The notes: a model not told the origin generated them from the sequence alone. A stretch of 64,000 nt of DNA from Ceratotherium simum simum (GCF_000283155.1 NW_004454178.1:10466767-10530766), one strand, 5' to 3'; positions 18,661-30,929 are shown, numbered from the stretch's first letter. Program-made: numbers and translations.

Positions 18661-20469
18661 GAACTACACCTGTAGAATTTAGGCAGTCTTTTCTCTGATT
18701 CCTCCCCTTTGCTTGTGAGAAGAGAAAAGTTGAATGGCAGACATTGTCTTGATCTAAAGGCTGATACAAAACTACGCATATAAACACATTTGACACATAT
18801 CTACACATTCCTGTTTGCATAACATCTGTCTAGGTGCATAAATGCATGTGCATATTGATATGTGTACACAATATCCCATATTTATATATATGAACATGTA
18901 TACATACAGATGCCCTCGCTTATGCCCATGCACCAGTACATGTATAAAATCTTGTTTGGCAGCTCTTGATTATAGTGATGAAAGTCCAAATGATCATTTG
19001 AGGATGATAACTGCTTCCATAACATACACGTTTTGACATAGAATGAAGTAGAAATTATCATATGACACTATCACCTTTTCTGAAGTTGAAGGGAAGGGAA
19101 GCAAATGTTATCTCTTCCAGGCTTTAAGCCTCATTAATATGTGTTGATGAAGTCCTTCATCACATCAAAGAAGTACCATCTTTTAGAGATGGTTGCTTTG
19201 AATAAAAGGTTTAAGCTATGGGTACAAAGTAAAACTCCTTAAAATATCTAAATGAACAACAAGTTCAGATATTATTAATAAAAATCTTACTAATGGTCTT
19301 TATAGTGATCTGATTAATTTGAAATGATTTTCAGATGAAGGACAAAACCATTTAAACTCCTTTTAGTCCCATTATTTTATTTTAGCATATTTTTTTATTC
19401 CTTTAATTTATATAGTTTAGTTTTAAACTTGACTTTCATTTTCCCATTTAGAGAGATGTTCCCAAACAGAAGAATAATTCCTGCTGGTAACGTTGCTCAT
19501 TAGGAACATTTCCAGCGAGAGAGGTGAATGGTGCAGCAAATATCTCTTCATTTCCAGCATGGTAAATAATCTGTCAAGACAACACCCTAGCCAATTGTTT
19601 AATTGTGTATCAGGTTTAGACGACAGAACTTGAATGGAACATGACAAAAAGTCTTAAGAAGAGCTATCCATCTTCCTTCCCTTTAGAACAGCAGTCTTCA
19701 ATAAAGACATCTGTTAAGTCTTTATTTCTTAGGCATATAGAATCAGCCTTCTCACCTTTCAATTAGTAATGGGAGAACTTCAAAAAGGTAAGGTTTCATT
19801 TTTGCTATTCCTGGCATATTTTCCATACTTGGAGAGTTTAATAGATTCCATCCCCTCCTCTTCTCTGTTTCTTTTTGTTCATATGCTCAGAATAACTCCT
19901 ATTAGTTAGAAGTTCATTTGTTTCCTTTTCTTATTTGCATGCATTTAATTATTTTTGAGATATTGGCCAGAAGAGAAAGAAAAGAAAATCTTTTTGCAGA
20001 GATGACTGTTGTTCTTTTTTTTAACAATGGCCACCTTTTTGAACTGTTGAATGAATTCATTTGAGCTACACCTTCACCATCATCACTTGCAAATAAATCC
20101 TTCCCAAGCTCAGTCTTCCTACAATTTTCATCAAAATAAAAATGCGACCAAGATTACAGAAGGTCTTTCTGCATTAACCCTGTTTTTATTTTAAGGTTTG
20201 ATGAATTTTTGGATTCTCTTCTTTTTCAGAGTTCCTAAACTGGTTTGTCTCAAACTAGAGGTCAAGAGTGCCAAATTATTCTTCTTAATATAAGCACATT
20301 TGGAATCCTGAACTGCAGTGCTGGATGTAGTTACTTGCTGTAAATAATGTCTTGGAATCTCCCCTCCCATATATATTTGCTCTCCTATTTCTGCTTTATG
20401 CAAAAGGAGACAAAGTCTTATTTTCACTTTAACCTCAACCTGACCCTAAAGATCCCCCATACTAAATCA
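18661..20469. other. unclassified sequence
   Basis: No gene or confident repeat. A short hairpin, TGATGAAG - TC - CTTCATCA, is at 19145-19162. The ORFs (19423-19647 and 20191-20427, both minus) are unrecognised. Confidence 0.4.
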
Positions 20470-20772
20470 ATCATCCATCCATCCATCCATCCATCCATCC
20501 ATCCACCCAATATGTATTACTAGGTACCTACTCTGTGCCTAACATTTTGCTAGTTGCTGGAAAATAATGGTGCAAAAAAACTCAGATATACTTTCTGCTT
20601 CAGGGAACTTATAGTCTGGCAGGAAGTAAGATATTAATTTTTAAAAATCACAAAATAATTGTATATTTTCAATGGAGGAGATGTACGCGATGCCATGAGA
20701 ATTTTTAATAGGGCAAATTGACCTGATTAGGACAGGCAAGGAAACCTACCCTAAGGAAATGATGACAGAGCT
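20470..20772 (-). repeat. L2-type 3' end with (CATC)n
   Basis: Eight to nine CATC units (about 20470-20505), then CTACTCTGTGCCTAACATTT, TTCAGGGAACTTATAGTCTG and ACCTACCCTAAGGAAATGATG, matching the reverse L2 tail. The tetranucleotide run is probably expanded from the L2 terminal repeat. Confidence 0.65.
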
Positions 20773-20842
20773 GAGAAACGGAGGAGGAGGAAGAGGGGGA
20801 GGAGGGAGACAAAGAAGGGGGGGATGGAGGAGGAGGGCAAGG
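20773..20842. repeat. G-rich (GGA)n purine tract
   Basis: About 70 bp of nearly pure purine with G runs at 20795-20799 (5), 20804-20806 (3), 20817-20823 (7) and 20835-20837 (3). The loops of 10-11 nt make a G-quadruplex possible but not canonical. Confidence 0.85.
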
Positions 20843-22969
20843 AACCAGGAGAGGAATGTTAACTAGGAAAAGAAGAGATGGAAAAGTGGAAACTAGACAG
20901 GCAATAAACTAACTCTCCCACCCAAAAATCTCACATTAGAACAAAAACAGTCTAATTTTGTTTCGTGTATGAGTAGGACTTTTATCATGTTCTAGTCGTG
21001 CAGCATTTCAAATTTCTGCAATGTCTGTAGAGTTTAAGCAGCTAATGAGAAAAGCTTTGTCATCTTAAGCGAATGCCTCATCTGCTGTAAGTGGTAATCA
21101 ATAAATATTTATAGGTGATGATAATTATGTCATAACTTGGTTAAGACCCTAATCACTAGTAGAATCAAACAAAGAGAAAGCGTCTGGAGATACATAGTTC
21201 ATTAGCCACAATTCTGAAATCTAAAAAGCTCTAACAATGAAAACAATTCTTTGTAACTCAATCACTGAAACTTATTTGGTAAACTTGACCTGTACTAATG
21301 TGAGGATACATTTGATCTTTATTTCTCTCAATTAGAGAGTGCACTCATATGTTTTGCTGCAAAGATATGAATGTGTTTGATGGCAAGGTGCATGTGGACG
21401 TGTTATGCAATGTATGGAACTTGTATTACTTTATGCTTCTAAAATCTGCAAAACTCTGCATTCCAAAATAACCTGGCTCCAGGAATTTCAGATATGTACT
21501 ATTAGTCCCTCTGTCTTTTCAATGTTTTCTTTTCCTTTTTTTTTTAGAATTATGTGTGACGTGTGTGTGTGTGCCCATGCACAGGTGCTTTGAAGGGATA
21601 TGGTGTAAAGGTGGGTCTTTAGGGAGGACCATAAAGTTTGAGTTACAACTAGAAGACAATATGGAATAAAATATCTGAGGATAGATTACCTTGGAAAAAG
21701 CTTGCCTCTTCATAGAACATTTGCAAGTAGATTTCTGTTTCTCTTCCTACCCTATCAGTCGTTTACATGTGGATTATCTGTAGGAGAGATGTTGACCACT
21801 TTTATTCTTAAATGATTAGGTAAAAATATTTCCACATCAAATCTTACAGTATGTCTCACCAACTCCTTTTGTTCTGGTCTTGGAAGAGTTAGCAACTGAC
21901 CCGTCTAAGATGTTGAGAAGGATTTGTACCACATAAATGAGTTTATAGGCGAGACCAAACAATGAGTTTATGTAAGAACTTGGCTGAACATCCAAGTCTA
22001 GCCATTTCTACCTCAACGTTCTTCTCTTAACGTCAGTCTAATGTGTCCTCATTAGGTTTATTTTTTAATTTTTAAGAAAAATAAAGTCATGGCTTCTTTC
22101 AATATTTTTAATTCTAGAAAGGCAGCAGGGAGGAAGGTCCAGAAATGTTAATTTCCCTCTTCCATAATTTTCTCTCTTCCATTTTAACTTCTTTCCCAAC
22201 CTCCATGTTAGTTTCTTTTTAGGATTAATCTATTCAACCTTTCTCCTTGCCTGCCCCGGGCTCACCAGGGATGCGACCACTCACCGCCTGCCGACCCTTC
22301 ACCATTTAGTATTTTGCACTGTTGACTCTCCCTGCGGAGCCAGAAAGCCTGGACCAGATTGGGAAGGAACGCATGTGAGCAGCTGTCCTTTGTTCTTCTC
22401 TTGGCTCCGCGCTCCAGCCATGTGTTCTAGGCAGGACTTCCAATTAGGATGCCTGAAAGAAATGAGCAGATTGGACATGCCGTGTCCTCCTCCACCGACA
22501 GCAGGACTGGGGGTGGCATAATATGCTGCCCAAATCTCATTGGGGAAGATTCACTTCCAAGGAAAGAAAACGTGACATTTTAGCCTGCAGGTAAAGGATG
22601 GTAGAAACAAACAGAAAGTGTAGCAGATCTGGGGCAGAGTTCTGCTTAGATGGATCATTGTATCCATACTCTTATAATAAGATTAATATGTCCCGAAGCT
22701 GAGTATAATCTTTGCTTCCAACTGTTATACGTGTTTAAGTGCTGTGTCTCTAAGTGATGTGTAAGGATGTCAAGATTTATTTTACCTTTGGTACACTCAC
22801 CATAGATGCTATGTATTTTATACATGCATTTGTAGGCCAGGATATAAGGACCACATGATTTGGGATTTGGTTTGCTGCTATATCTCAGTGTCAGAATGGG
22901 CCTTAGCATATGGAAAGTACCAGGGTGATATTTAGAATATTTAACTACTGGTTCAGCATGAGTAGCGAC
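20843..22969. other. unclassified sequence with a GC-richer patch
   Basis: No gene recognised. A MIR 3' scrap (GGTAATCAATAAATATTTATAGG) lies near 21090. A GC-richer, CpG-containing patch at about 22240-22520 stands out from the AT-rich flanks but has no open frame or repeat I know. Confidence 0.4.
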
Positions 22970-23060
22970 CAATCAGAAGACTTTAAACAATCTGTCCTGG
23001 TGTGAATATCAGTCCTGATAAGCACTCAACGAATGTTGGTTGAATGACTTAATAAGAGGC
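22970..23060 (+). repeat. MIR/L2 3' tail fragment
   Basis: TGATAAGCACTCAACGAATG..TTGGTTGAATGACTTAATAA is a typical MIR or L2 tail. Confidence 0.5.
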
Positions 23061-23099
23061 ACTGTTCCCACGTAAGTGATGAATATACAGTTTTGAATT

Positions 23100-24115
23100 G
23101 ATTTTTGAGAATTTACCTACTTAAAATAGGTCCTGGGCAATTCACATACACATACTAAAATGTGTATATGAATATACCCATATGTATATGAAAAATGGTC
23201 AGCCTGTCTGTTAATCACAGAAATACAAATTAAAACAACATACTTCATTGTTGTTGTTTCGCTGTACTTCAAAGACTAAGATAAATAATGTTCCTTGCAC
23301 TGGCAGGAACATGGTGAATACGTAGCTCCAGAGCCCAGTTATTCAACTGGTCACTGTCTCTAGCCTGGAAAACACTGTCATTCATATTGACCTGGAAGGG
23401 GATAAACTGATAAAATATCACTGGATTGCACTTACTTTGCAATTCAGTAATATATTCCCCAAACCTTTGATATATGTTTAAGAGTATCTGGCTGAGTAAT
23501 TATTCCTCTAAAATTTTATCCTAAAAATATAATTTTATAAATGCACATGATTTGTATGTACAGTTGTATTCATCACAGCATTTTTAATAATAGTAAAAAA
23601 ATTGTGAGCTGCTTAAATATTCAACAATAGGGAATTGTAAAGTACGTCATACTGCATCCATACTATGTTACCCTGGGCAGCCCTAATAAATGTTCATGGG
23701 GCACCTGATAGGTGGGATCTTGTACACTGTAACACACAAAAGTGATGATACAAACTGATATTTATCCACCAAAGTGCTGTAACAAAAGTGATGTCTAGCT
23801 ACCAAAAGAATACACTCTGTTCAGAATTTATTAAACAAGAAAAGAACAAAAAAACCCACAAGGCAGTATTTATAGTATCTTTCCATTTTTTGTTTAAAAA
23901 ATACATACCTTTGTGGAATATGTGAGAGTTAAAAGAGATACTATATACCTCTATATAGATACAGAGGTAAGAAAAATCTGAAAGAATATATCCCAATATG
24001 TTAATGGTCATAATTTATTGGGGATTTGGGTAATTTTCCTTCTCATGTTTTGTCTTTGTTAATCTGCGTCTTCTAACTTTTCACAATTACCATGTATTTC
24101 ATGTGAAGTTAAAAA
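23100..24115 (+). repeat. L1M 3' end (distal ORF2 plus 3' UTR)
   Basis: Sense L1 blocks: AATCACAGAAATACAAATTA..AAAACAACA, TTATCCTAAAAATATAATTT, TCATCACAGCATTTTTAATA..ATAGTAAAAAAATTGTGAG, AATATTCAACAATAGGGAAT and GTCATACTGCATCCATACTATG. It is interrupted by indels and stop codons, so it is a dead 5'-truncated copy. The internal stretch 23290-23420 does not fit L1 well. Confidence 0.7.
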
Positions 24116-24184
24116 CGAATAAGTATCAATGGATAAAAACTAGCCCCCTGGCGTGTTTGTAAGACCTGGCAATGCTGCCGAAGG

Positions 24185-24362
24185 GGAAGGGCATGGGCTT
24201 TGGACCTGGAGAGACCCGGTTCCATTCCTCAGCTCTTTTGTGTGACGCTGGATAAATCACTTCACTATTTTGAGGATTAGAGATAAGCTGTGTAAAGGTC
24301 CTAACATGCTACCAGCACATGATAGGCCCCCAGTGAATTGTTGTTTATTGTTACTATTATTG
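24185..24362 (+). repeat. MIR SINE
   Basis: GCATGGGCTTTGGACCTGGA, CTCTTTTGTGTGACGCTGGA, AATCACTTCACTATTTTGAGG and CACATGATAGGCCCCCAGTG, ending TTGTTTATTGTTACTATTATT. Confidence 0.8.
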
Positions 24363-24588
24363 GGAGACTATCCCTTTAAGTGTGAAAGCAGATGTGAACT
24401 TTTTTGTCATCTCTATGAGCCCAGGTTGGAAACCTGACAATTAGGAAACCAGGTGTTGTCATGGGTGGCCGTCACACAATGACACCTTGAGAAAGGAGCT
24501 GTGCGTGAGGAAAAAGAGCCAAGTCCTGAAACAGTTAAGGAGGTAGTTTAGGATTTTGAATCTCCATCCCTAGGTTTGGGGTATAGTA

Positions 24589-24914
24589 CAGTCAGCCCTC
24601 TTTATCCCCGAGTTTCACGTGGGGATTCAACCAACTGCCAATTGATAGGCCTACGATGGTTGCGTCTGTGCTGAACATGTGCAGACATTTTTTCTTGTCA
24701 TTATCCCCTGAACAATACGGTATAACAACTATCTACATAGTATTTACATTGTATTAGGTATAACTAATCTAGAGATGATTTAAAGCGTATGGAAGGGTGT
24801 GTCTAGGTTACAAGCAAATACTACTCCATTTTATGTAAGGGACTTGAACATTGTGGATTTTGGTATGGGGGGAAGGGTCCTAGAACCAATCCCCCGTGGA
24901 TACCGAGGGGACTG
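24589..24914 (+). mobile_element. MER2-type Tigger DNA transposon
   Basis: Begins CAGTCAGCCCTCTTTATCC after a TA (24587-24588), then AACATGTGCAGACATTTTTT, TTGTCATTATCCCCTGAACA, TCTAGAGATGATTTAAAGCG, AAGGGACTTGAACATTG and AATCCCCCGTGGATACCGAG, ending GACTG. The 3' dinucleotide is TG instead of the expected TA, probably decay. Opposite orientation to the copy at 7175-7507. Confidence 0.9.
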
Positions 24915-24968
24915 TGCATATCTGCTCAGGGGGAGTACATTGTATTTTGAGAGTAATACCCTCTCCTT

Positions 24969-24993
24969 GACACACACACACATACACACACAT
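24969..24993. repeat. (CA)n microsatellite
   Basis: Interrupted CA run with one TACA break. Confidence 0.9.
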
Positions 24994-26169
24994 TATATAG
25001 CACAGACCAATGATTCGAAAATCATGAGGTAGTTTGTGTGTTGGGTTCAAGGAGGTTTTCCCCTCATCTTCTCTTCTTTCCATCCTCTGTCACGTTTCCT
25101 CTGCTCCTGGGAATCAAGATAATATTCCAAGAATATTTTCTAGGGACTAAGCGCATTATCCAGTAAGAAGAACAAGCCTCGGGGAGTGGCCTGGTAGATG
25201 TGAACTTGAAGTAGTTCTAACAAAGGTGTTTGGGGTTGGGGAGGGGGAGGGCCCTCAGCCATCCTCACTCTCTTACCTGTTCCCTTGTGGCCATTTACAG
25301 AGCAGGCTGTTTATAGCCTGCTGCCACAGAACAGAGTTGAAGTCAGTGTGAAATCCTTAGCCATTACTTTTTTCACACACAGCTAGTTAAACTAACTAAA
25401 CTAAATGTAATTAAAATATAAGAGAACAAACATCTTTCTAGATTTTTTTTATAAGTGCTATGATATAGGGAAGAATATTACGTAGATTGCAGGGTTACTA
25501 TTCACGATTATACATCTTATTAAAGCTGTGTCTGAAAAGATGTGTAAATACCAAAGGAGGAGGGGTCTTGCCAATTTTCTAGGCACAGTAAATTTAATTC
25601 TGTACTGGAACTTCATACCCCCAACAACTTGCATGAAATCTACTTTTTATGGCATTGTTATTAAAAGGTAAGTATCCTTCGAGGAAATGACTCTATCGGT
25701 GTTTAGCTCTTCTCATAAAAAGGTCTTCCTCCTTTATAGCTTGTATGTTGGCTTCTGCAAAAAAATAGTAATGCTTCAAGAGAAGTAAGGAAGAAATTCT
25801 TGGAGCCACTCAAAATATATTTTTGGGGGCAAGGGGGCCACTTTTATGATTGATTGAGACTTCAGATGTTTCTTTATACACATGAGCTAGTTTGAGTTAA
25901 TATGGTTCAATCCCAGAAAACAAAATCAAATATCTTTTTCCTAGCAAACTTTTGTATATGCAGGACTAGGTCACAACAATATTGGTAGGTAGTTAAAGCT
26001 TGTATTTTATGATTAAATCTCTCTATGCTCTTTCTTTACCCTTGGTGCCCCTGCCCCCACCATGTGTTCCCAACATATGTTCCATTTCCAGTTGGTCTAG
26101 CTCTTAGGTAATTGGAATATTCCCCATGGCAAGCTCTTCTTTACTCACACAGAAACTTCCTTCAGAGGA
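24994..26169. other. unclassified sequence
   Basis: No gene or confident repeat. A G-rich patch lies at 25230-25255. No open frame of interest. Confidence 0.4.
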
Positions 26170-26365
26170 GCATGGAATAGGGAATCAGAAGCCTTGGGTT
26201 CAAGGTTCAACTCTGCCACCTGCCAGCTATGGAACCACTAGTAAATAAACCACACTTTCTGAGTCTGAAGTTCTCATCTTAGAGCTGTATTATAATACCT
26301 TTATCAGAGGGCTGCTGTGAGGAATAATTTAGATAACATATCAAAACTGTAGAGCATTATGTAAC
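26170..26365 (+). repeat. MIR SINE
   Basis: GGAATCAGAAGCCTTGGGTTC, AACTCTGCCACCTGCCAGC, AGTTCTCATCTTAGAGCTG and AGGGCTGCTGTGAGGAATAA follow the MIR order. Confidence 0.8.
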
Positions 26366-27272
26366 TAACGTAAGGTCTGATTATAATTTAGCAAAGATTG
26401 ACCAGTCGCATAGATTACATAGTTAACTTGATCAATTATGTAGCTAACTGAATCAACATAGATAGGAAGTCATCTAATCAAATCCTCAAAGAATTACCCA
26501 AAGAGTTGGGTAATTAAAAGTCCTGCTGAATGAAATACATGTTACCTTTCTGGATCTCAGTTTCCTCGTTTGAGAAAAGAAATCATTGCATTCAAATATT
26601 AAAGGAATTTTCCAGCACTATGTTCTATGATGATAGAGACTATTTTTTAAAAAGTTGTTGTTGAAGTCATTTTAAAGTAAGATATTTTTCACAGCTTTAA
26701 TTCCTGTCATTTGATCCTTTTTGCAATGGAACAAAAATATGCCACTGAGATCTGTTGTGTTGGCATCACAGCCTCCAAAGATATTCAATAACACACAAAT
26801 AGAAAATGAAAACAAAAAGGTCAGAGTGTTGTTTGGGAAGCTGGCAAACAGCATGGTGCCAACCAGTTTTCAATTACAGGCCAGTTTGGGGGTTCGAATG
26901 TGTGGGTTTCATCTTAACTCATTGGGAGGCTGGTACCTACCACAGTTTCCTAAACTAGCTCCTCTGTGTCATCCAGGGTTTCATGCTTAACGCTGAAGTG
27001 GTAAGCCAGCTTCACCAACTGACTCCGGGCTGTACCTGGACTTCCAGTTCTGAAGGCTTGTGTGTTATAATACGGCCCCATGGAATGACTGTGGGATTTT
27101 CACATGGCTACTATATGGGGAGGCAGGGCAGCTGGAAGTCAGATCAGGGAGATATGAACGCTCTCACAGACTGATGGGGCTTCACTGAGAATTGCCCTCA
27201 AGGAATCCCTCATAAAATGTCATGGTTAAGTTGGATGACTAAATCGTTCTATAAAATGAGGAGCTGGATAGT
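26366..27272. other. unclassified sequence
   Basis: No gene or repeat recognised. The 89-codon ORF at 26721-26990 matches no family I know. Confidence 0.4.
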
Positions 27273-27455
27273 GTAGCTAAGATTTATTGAGCACTTACTC
27301 TGCATCAGGCACTATCCTGTATTTCACGTGCATCATTTGATTTGATCCTCTCAACATCTGTTTAAGGCAGGCACTGTTAGCCCCATCCTCATCAACAGAT
27401 GAAGGAACCGAGGCATTGAGAGGTTAAATAACTTGTCTAAAACCACACACATCCA
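27273..27455 (-). repeat. MIR SINE
   Basis: A clear reverse MIR: GATTTATTGAGCACTTACTC, TGCATCAGGCACTATCCTG, TTTGATTTGATCCTCTCAAC, CCCATCCTCATCAACAGATG, GAGGTTAAATAACTTGTC. Confidence 0.88.
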
Positions 27456-27885
27456 GGCAACTTCTTCCAGAGTGAAACAAGAGGCAGAATAGCAGCTAAT
27501 CGCAGACATGAACCAAAGCACAAATTTAACCTGTGCCCAGTGTAATGGGGTGTTGAGCTATACACAGCATTTTCACCACTCTCTGCACACCTGTGTGAAC
27601 ACACCTTTCATATCATTAAATCCCTGAACACAGGACACCTTACTGCTCCATCGCAGGTGTTCAGTGTCCTAGATTTCTGCTGGCACCTAAAAGCATTTTT
27701 TTCTCTTCCACAGGAAAGAAACAAGCATGACCATTTCAAGTTAATTTCATCTTGAAGGGACATGATAAAGGATGATTGATTCTTTTAGTTTCATGCTTTT
27801 TGGTACCATTTCAAAATTTAATACATACTGAATGAAAATTGATGATAGCACATTTTGATAGTTCAATCAACTTTTTCTTCCCCTT

Positions 27886-27887
<2 letters not shown>

Positions 27888-27929
<42 letters not shown>

Positions 27930-27952
27930 CAGAGATAGAGAGAGGAAGAGAG
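27888..27952. repeat. compound (GT)n(GA)n microsatellite
   Basis: A GT run at 27888-27916 passes directly into a GA-rich purine run at about 27916-27952. Confidence 0.92.
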
Positions 27953-29099
27953 GGTGAAAGAAGGTGTGAGGGTAAGCATGTGCCCATGGACCATGAGATT
28001 ATTTAAGGGGACAGTCTGTTTAAAAAAAAATGCAAAGACCAAATAGAATAAATAGACTTCCAAGAATGTCTCAGAAGGTTTGCAGTTATATTCAGATGGC
28101 TATTTATTGCAGAAAAGTGGGGCAGTCTTGAATCATGCTCAGCACTTCTATGCAGAGTAGAGACGACTGACATCAGGACCTTGTTATTTTATGTCATGGA
28201 AAATGATGTCAATATAACTTGAAGCAGGTATGTTACATTGGGTTAAATCCTTAAGGCAGCAATAGTTGAGGTGTCACCTGAGTGAAAAGCGCAACAAGTT
28301 CAATACGGGATGTATTTTAACTCTCTAAAGTATTGTTTCAAGCTTTATCTAAAATAAAAGCTTTATGAGAAGTTACTTATGCATCTGCATACTAATGTGT
28401 TTCCACCTTGGTAGGAATTAGAATCTAAGTTTATAACAGAAAAGAACCTTAACTGAAGCTATTTAGTGTTGATGCTGTTGGAGGTGGGCCTATGGGGTAC
28501 ACACGTGTATCGTTCTAGGAGGCGGATTCTCATTGTTGTCCTGATGGCTGTCAGGGGGGCCCCACTCATATAGAATGCATCTCCTTTAACGGCACAGTGT
28601 GGCAGCTTGGGCAGAGTGGGGAGTGGGGGTATTAGAAGAAAGGACTGGAGCAGAATGGAAAAATAATCATGGTGACCTTTTAAATTACAACACAGATTAT
28701 AAAATTCTACCTATAAAAATGTGGCCAATATGTAAAAATTGAATGTGTGCTTGTGCAAGGACTAGAAAATGGCATACCAATGAAAACACTGATTTGATTA
28801 AATGAAAGGATTGTGGACAATTTTGGATTTAGTGTCTCATTTTAATATTGTTATTGAAGTAAAATAATATTATTTTGAAACAACCACAGCCTCCAAATGA
28901 CTCTGCGTAATTATTTAGATGAAATGCACACTTAACATTTTCTACTGGAGAGAAAAATCATGTAGTCGAGCTCCATCATTTGACAGAGGAGGAAATAAGA
29001 TCTAAAGTGCTGAGGCCACTTGGCTGGGTACATACAAGCACTGGCAAAGTGGGCTTTGAACTCATGGGGCTCCTTCTCTTACACCAAGTGGCTTCCTGC
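27953..29099. other. unclassified sequence
   Basis: No gene or confident repeat. It contains a G-rich patch at 28540-28640. Confidence 0.4.
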
Positions 29100-29160
29100 C
29101 ATCTGTCGCTCTTGGCAATTCATCTCGTCCCTTCCTAATCTTTCATATTCTGATGACTCC
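29100..29160 (+). repeat. old LINE-type repeat, 5' side of LTR insertion
   Basis: CTTTCATATTCTGATGACTCC joins in sense to CATGTTTATTTCTCTAACCC at 29588 onward once the LTR at 29161-29583 is removed, restoring a known mammalian LINE-type block. Confidence 0.6.
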
Positions 29161-29583
29161 TGTAGTAGGCTGAATAACAGTCACCCAAAAATATATCAGC
29201 TCCTACTCTCCAGAACCTATAATTGTTACTTAACTTGGAAAAAGGGTCTTTGCAGATGTGATTAAGAATATTGAGATAAGGAGACAAGTCTGGAATATTT
29301 GAATGGGTCCAAAGTGGCATCGCAAATGTGCTTATAAGGAGAGGTAGAGGAAGAGATGTGAAGATGGAGGCAGTGACTTCAGTGATGTCGCCACAAGCCA
29401 AGGAATGCCAAGGAATACCAGAAGCTGAAAGAGGCAAGGAATGAATAATTCTCCCCACGTGTGGCTCTGTCCATGCCTTGATGTCAGACTACGTCATCCA
29501 GAACTGTGAGAGAACAAATTTCTATTGTTTTAAGACACCAAGTTTGTGGTACTTTGTTATGGCAGCCATAAGAAACTAACACA
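29161..29583 (+). mobile_element. solo MaLR (MLT1-like) LTR with 5-bp TSD
   Basis: Starts TGTAGTAGGCTGAATAACAG and ends GCAGCCATAAGAAACTAACACA; internal blocks GTCTTTGCAGATGTGATTAAG, AGCCAAGGAATGCCAAG, CCAGAACTGTGAGAGAACAA and AAGACACCAAGTTTGTGGTA. ACTCC at 29156-29160 is repeated at 29584-29588. It is a solo LTR with no internal retroviral genes and no coding capacity. Confidence 0.88.
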
Positions 29584-30010
29584 ACTCCCATGTTTATTTC
29601 TCTAACCCTGACCTGTCTTCTGAACTGAGATTCAAATTTCTATCTGAGGATGTCTCAATTTCCATTTCTAAATCCCCACTGGCTATCTTCTCCCCTCCCC
29701 TCAACACGCTTCCTGGCACAGGTAATCATTCACCAATGCCTATTCATGCTGATTTTTACCTCTTTTCTCTTGTTCCCAACATCTAATTAGTTACCAAACC
29801 CCAATGATGCTATCTTGAAAACAGTTTCCTCAGATCATCATCTACTCCCCATTTCCAGCACTACTAGTCTAGGCCAGATCCTCATCACCATGTCTTGTCC
29901 TCAATTTCTGCCATACTCTGTATTTCCCACTCTCTAATTTGCTCTCTCTTCTGCCAACAGAATCATCTTCCTAAAATGGCCGGTTTGATATATATCCCTG
30001 TGCTTGGAAA
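29584..30010 (+). repeat. old LINE-type (L2-like) repeat, 3' side of LTR insertion
   Basis: Continues the interrupted repeat: CTAACCCTGACCTGTCTTCTG, TCATCACCATGTCTTGTCCT and AACAGAATCATCTTCCTAAAATG. It is the same repeat family as 50505-50810 plus 51462-51750. Confidence 0.6.
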
Positions 30011-30054
30011 TACCCATAGAATTAAGTTCAGTAGCCGAGCACCACTAAGGCAGT

Positions 30055-30235
30055 AACAGTGCAGGCCCTTGGAGACAGGACTGGGTCTCCTTCAGGGATC
30101 TGCCACTCACTAGCTATGTGACTTGAGGCAGCTTACTTCTCTGTCAGTTGAGGATAATGATAGTGCACCCTCATAAAGGGGCTGTCAGACATAAATGAGT
30201 TGATATCTATAAAGCACTCAAAAGAGTATCTTGGC
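30055..30235 (+). repeat. MIR SINE
   Basis: AACAGTGCAGGCCCTTGGAG, GATCTGCCACTCACTAGCTA, TGTGACTTGAGGCAGCTTAC, AGTTGAGGATAATGATAGTG and TCTATAAAGCACTCAAAAGAG. Confidence 0.82.
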
Positions 30236-30393
30236 CATCCAAGAAATAAGCAGCAAAATTATGGCTTGTCAACAATAGCAATTATAATATTGCAAAGAAA
30301 TATTAGCTGTTTTTATGATGCATACAATAACCCAAAGATTCCTTATATTCTGGTTGTGTTTATTGTTACAACCTCATCTTATGCCACCGTTTC

Positions 30394-30929
30394 TGTATTA
30401 GGGTTCTCTAGAGAACAGAGCCAATAGAACGTATAAATAAAATTTATTTGTGTGTGTGTATATATATACATATAATATACATATAAATATATACATTTAT
30501 TATAAGGAATTGGCTCATGTGATTATGGAGGCTTACAAGTCCCAAGATCTGCAGTTGGCAAGCCCTGGAGATACACAAGTATTGATGATGTAGTTCCAGT
30601 CTGAATGCTGGCAGGCTCAAGACCCAGGAAGAACAGATGTTTCAGTTCGAGTGCAAAGGCAGGAAAAAACTGATGTCCTAGCTCAAAGGCAATCAGGCAG
30701 GAGGAGTTCTCTCTTACTCAGGAGCAGCTCGGCCCTTTTATTTTACTCAGGGCTTCAACTATTGGATGAAGCCCACCCACATTAGGGAGGGCAATTTGCT
30801 TACTCAGTCTACCAATTTAAGTGTTAATCTCATCCAAAAACTCCCTCACAGACACATTCAGAATAAAGTTTGCTCAAATATCTGGGCTTCCCATGGCCCA
30901 GTCAAGTTGACACATGAAATTAACCATCA
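30394..30929 (-). mobile_element. LTR-like element (TGTATTAG..CCATCA), MaLR-type
   Basis: A well-known mammalian repeat in reverse: TGTATTAGGGTTCTCTAGAG, a (TG/TA)n stretch at 30449-30496, TATAAGGAATTGGCTCATGTG, GGAGGCTTACAAGTCCCAAG, GATGAAGCCCACCCACATTA, AATGTTAATCTCATCC-like text, and GTCAAGTTGACACATGAAATT. The TG..CA ends suit an LTR, but the flanking pentamers (GTTTC and TTTTT) do not match well, and I do not name the subfamily. Confidence 0.7.

Noticed and set aside
18429..18779. 116-codon minus-strand ORF
   Set aside because: Spans an ERE SINE with a perfect target-site duplication.
27625..27675. Inverted repeat GAACACAGGACACC / GGTGTTCAGTGTCC
   Set aside because: Only about 10 of 14 positions pair; within chance.
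29161..29583. Endogenous retrovirus with internal genes next to the LTRs
   Set aside because: All LTRs seen (29161, 35295, 49632 and the LTR-like 30394) are solitary, with no gag/pol-like sequence or partner LTR.
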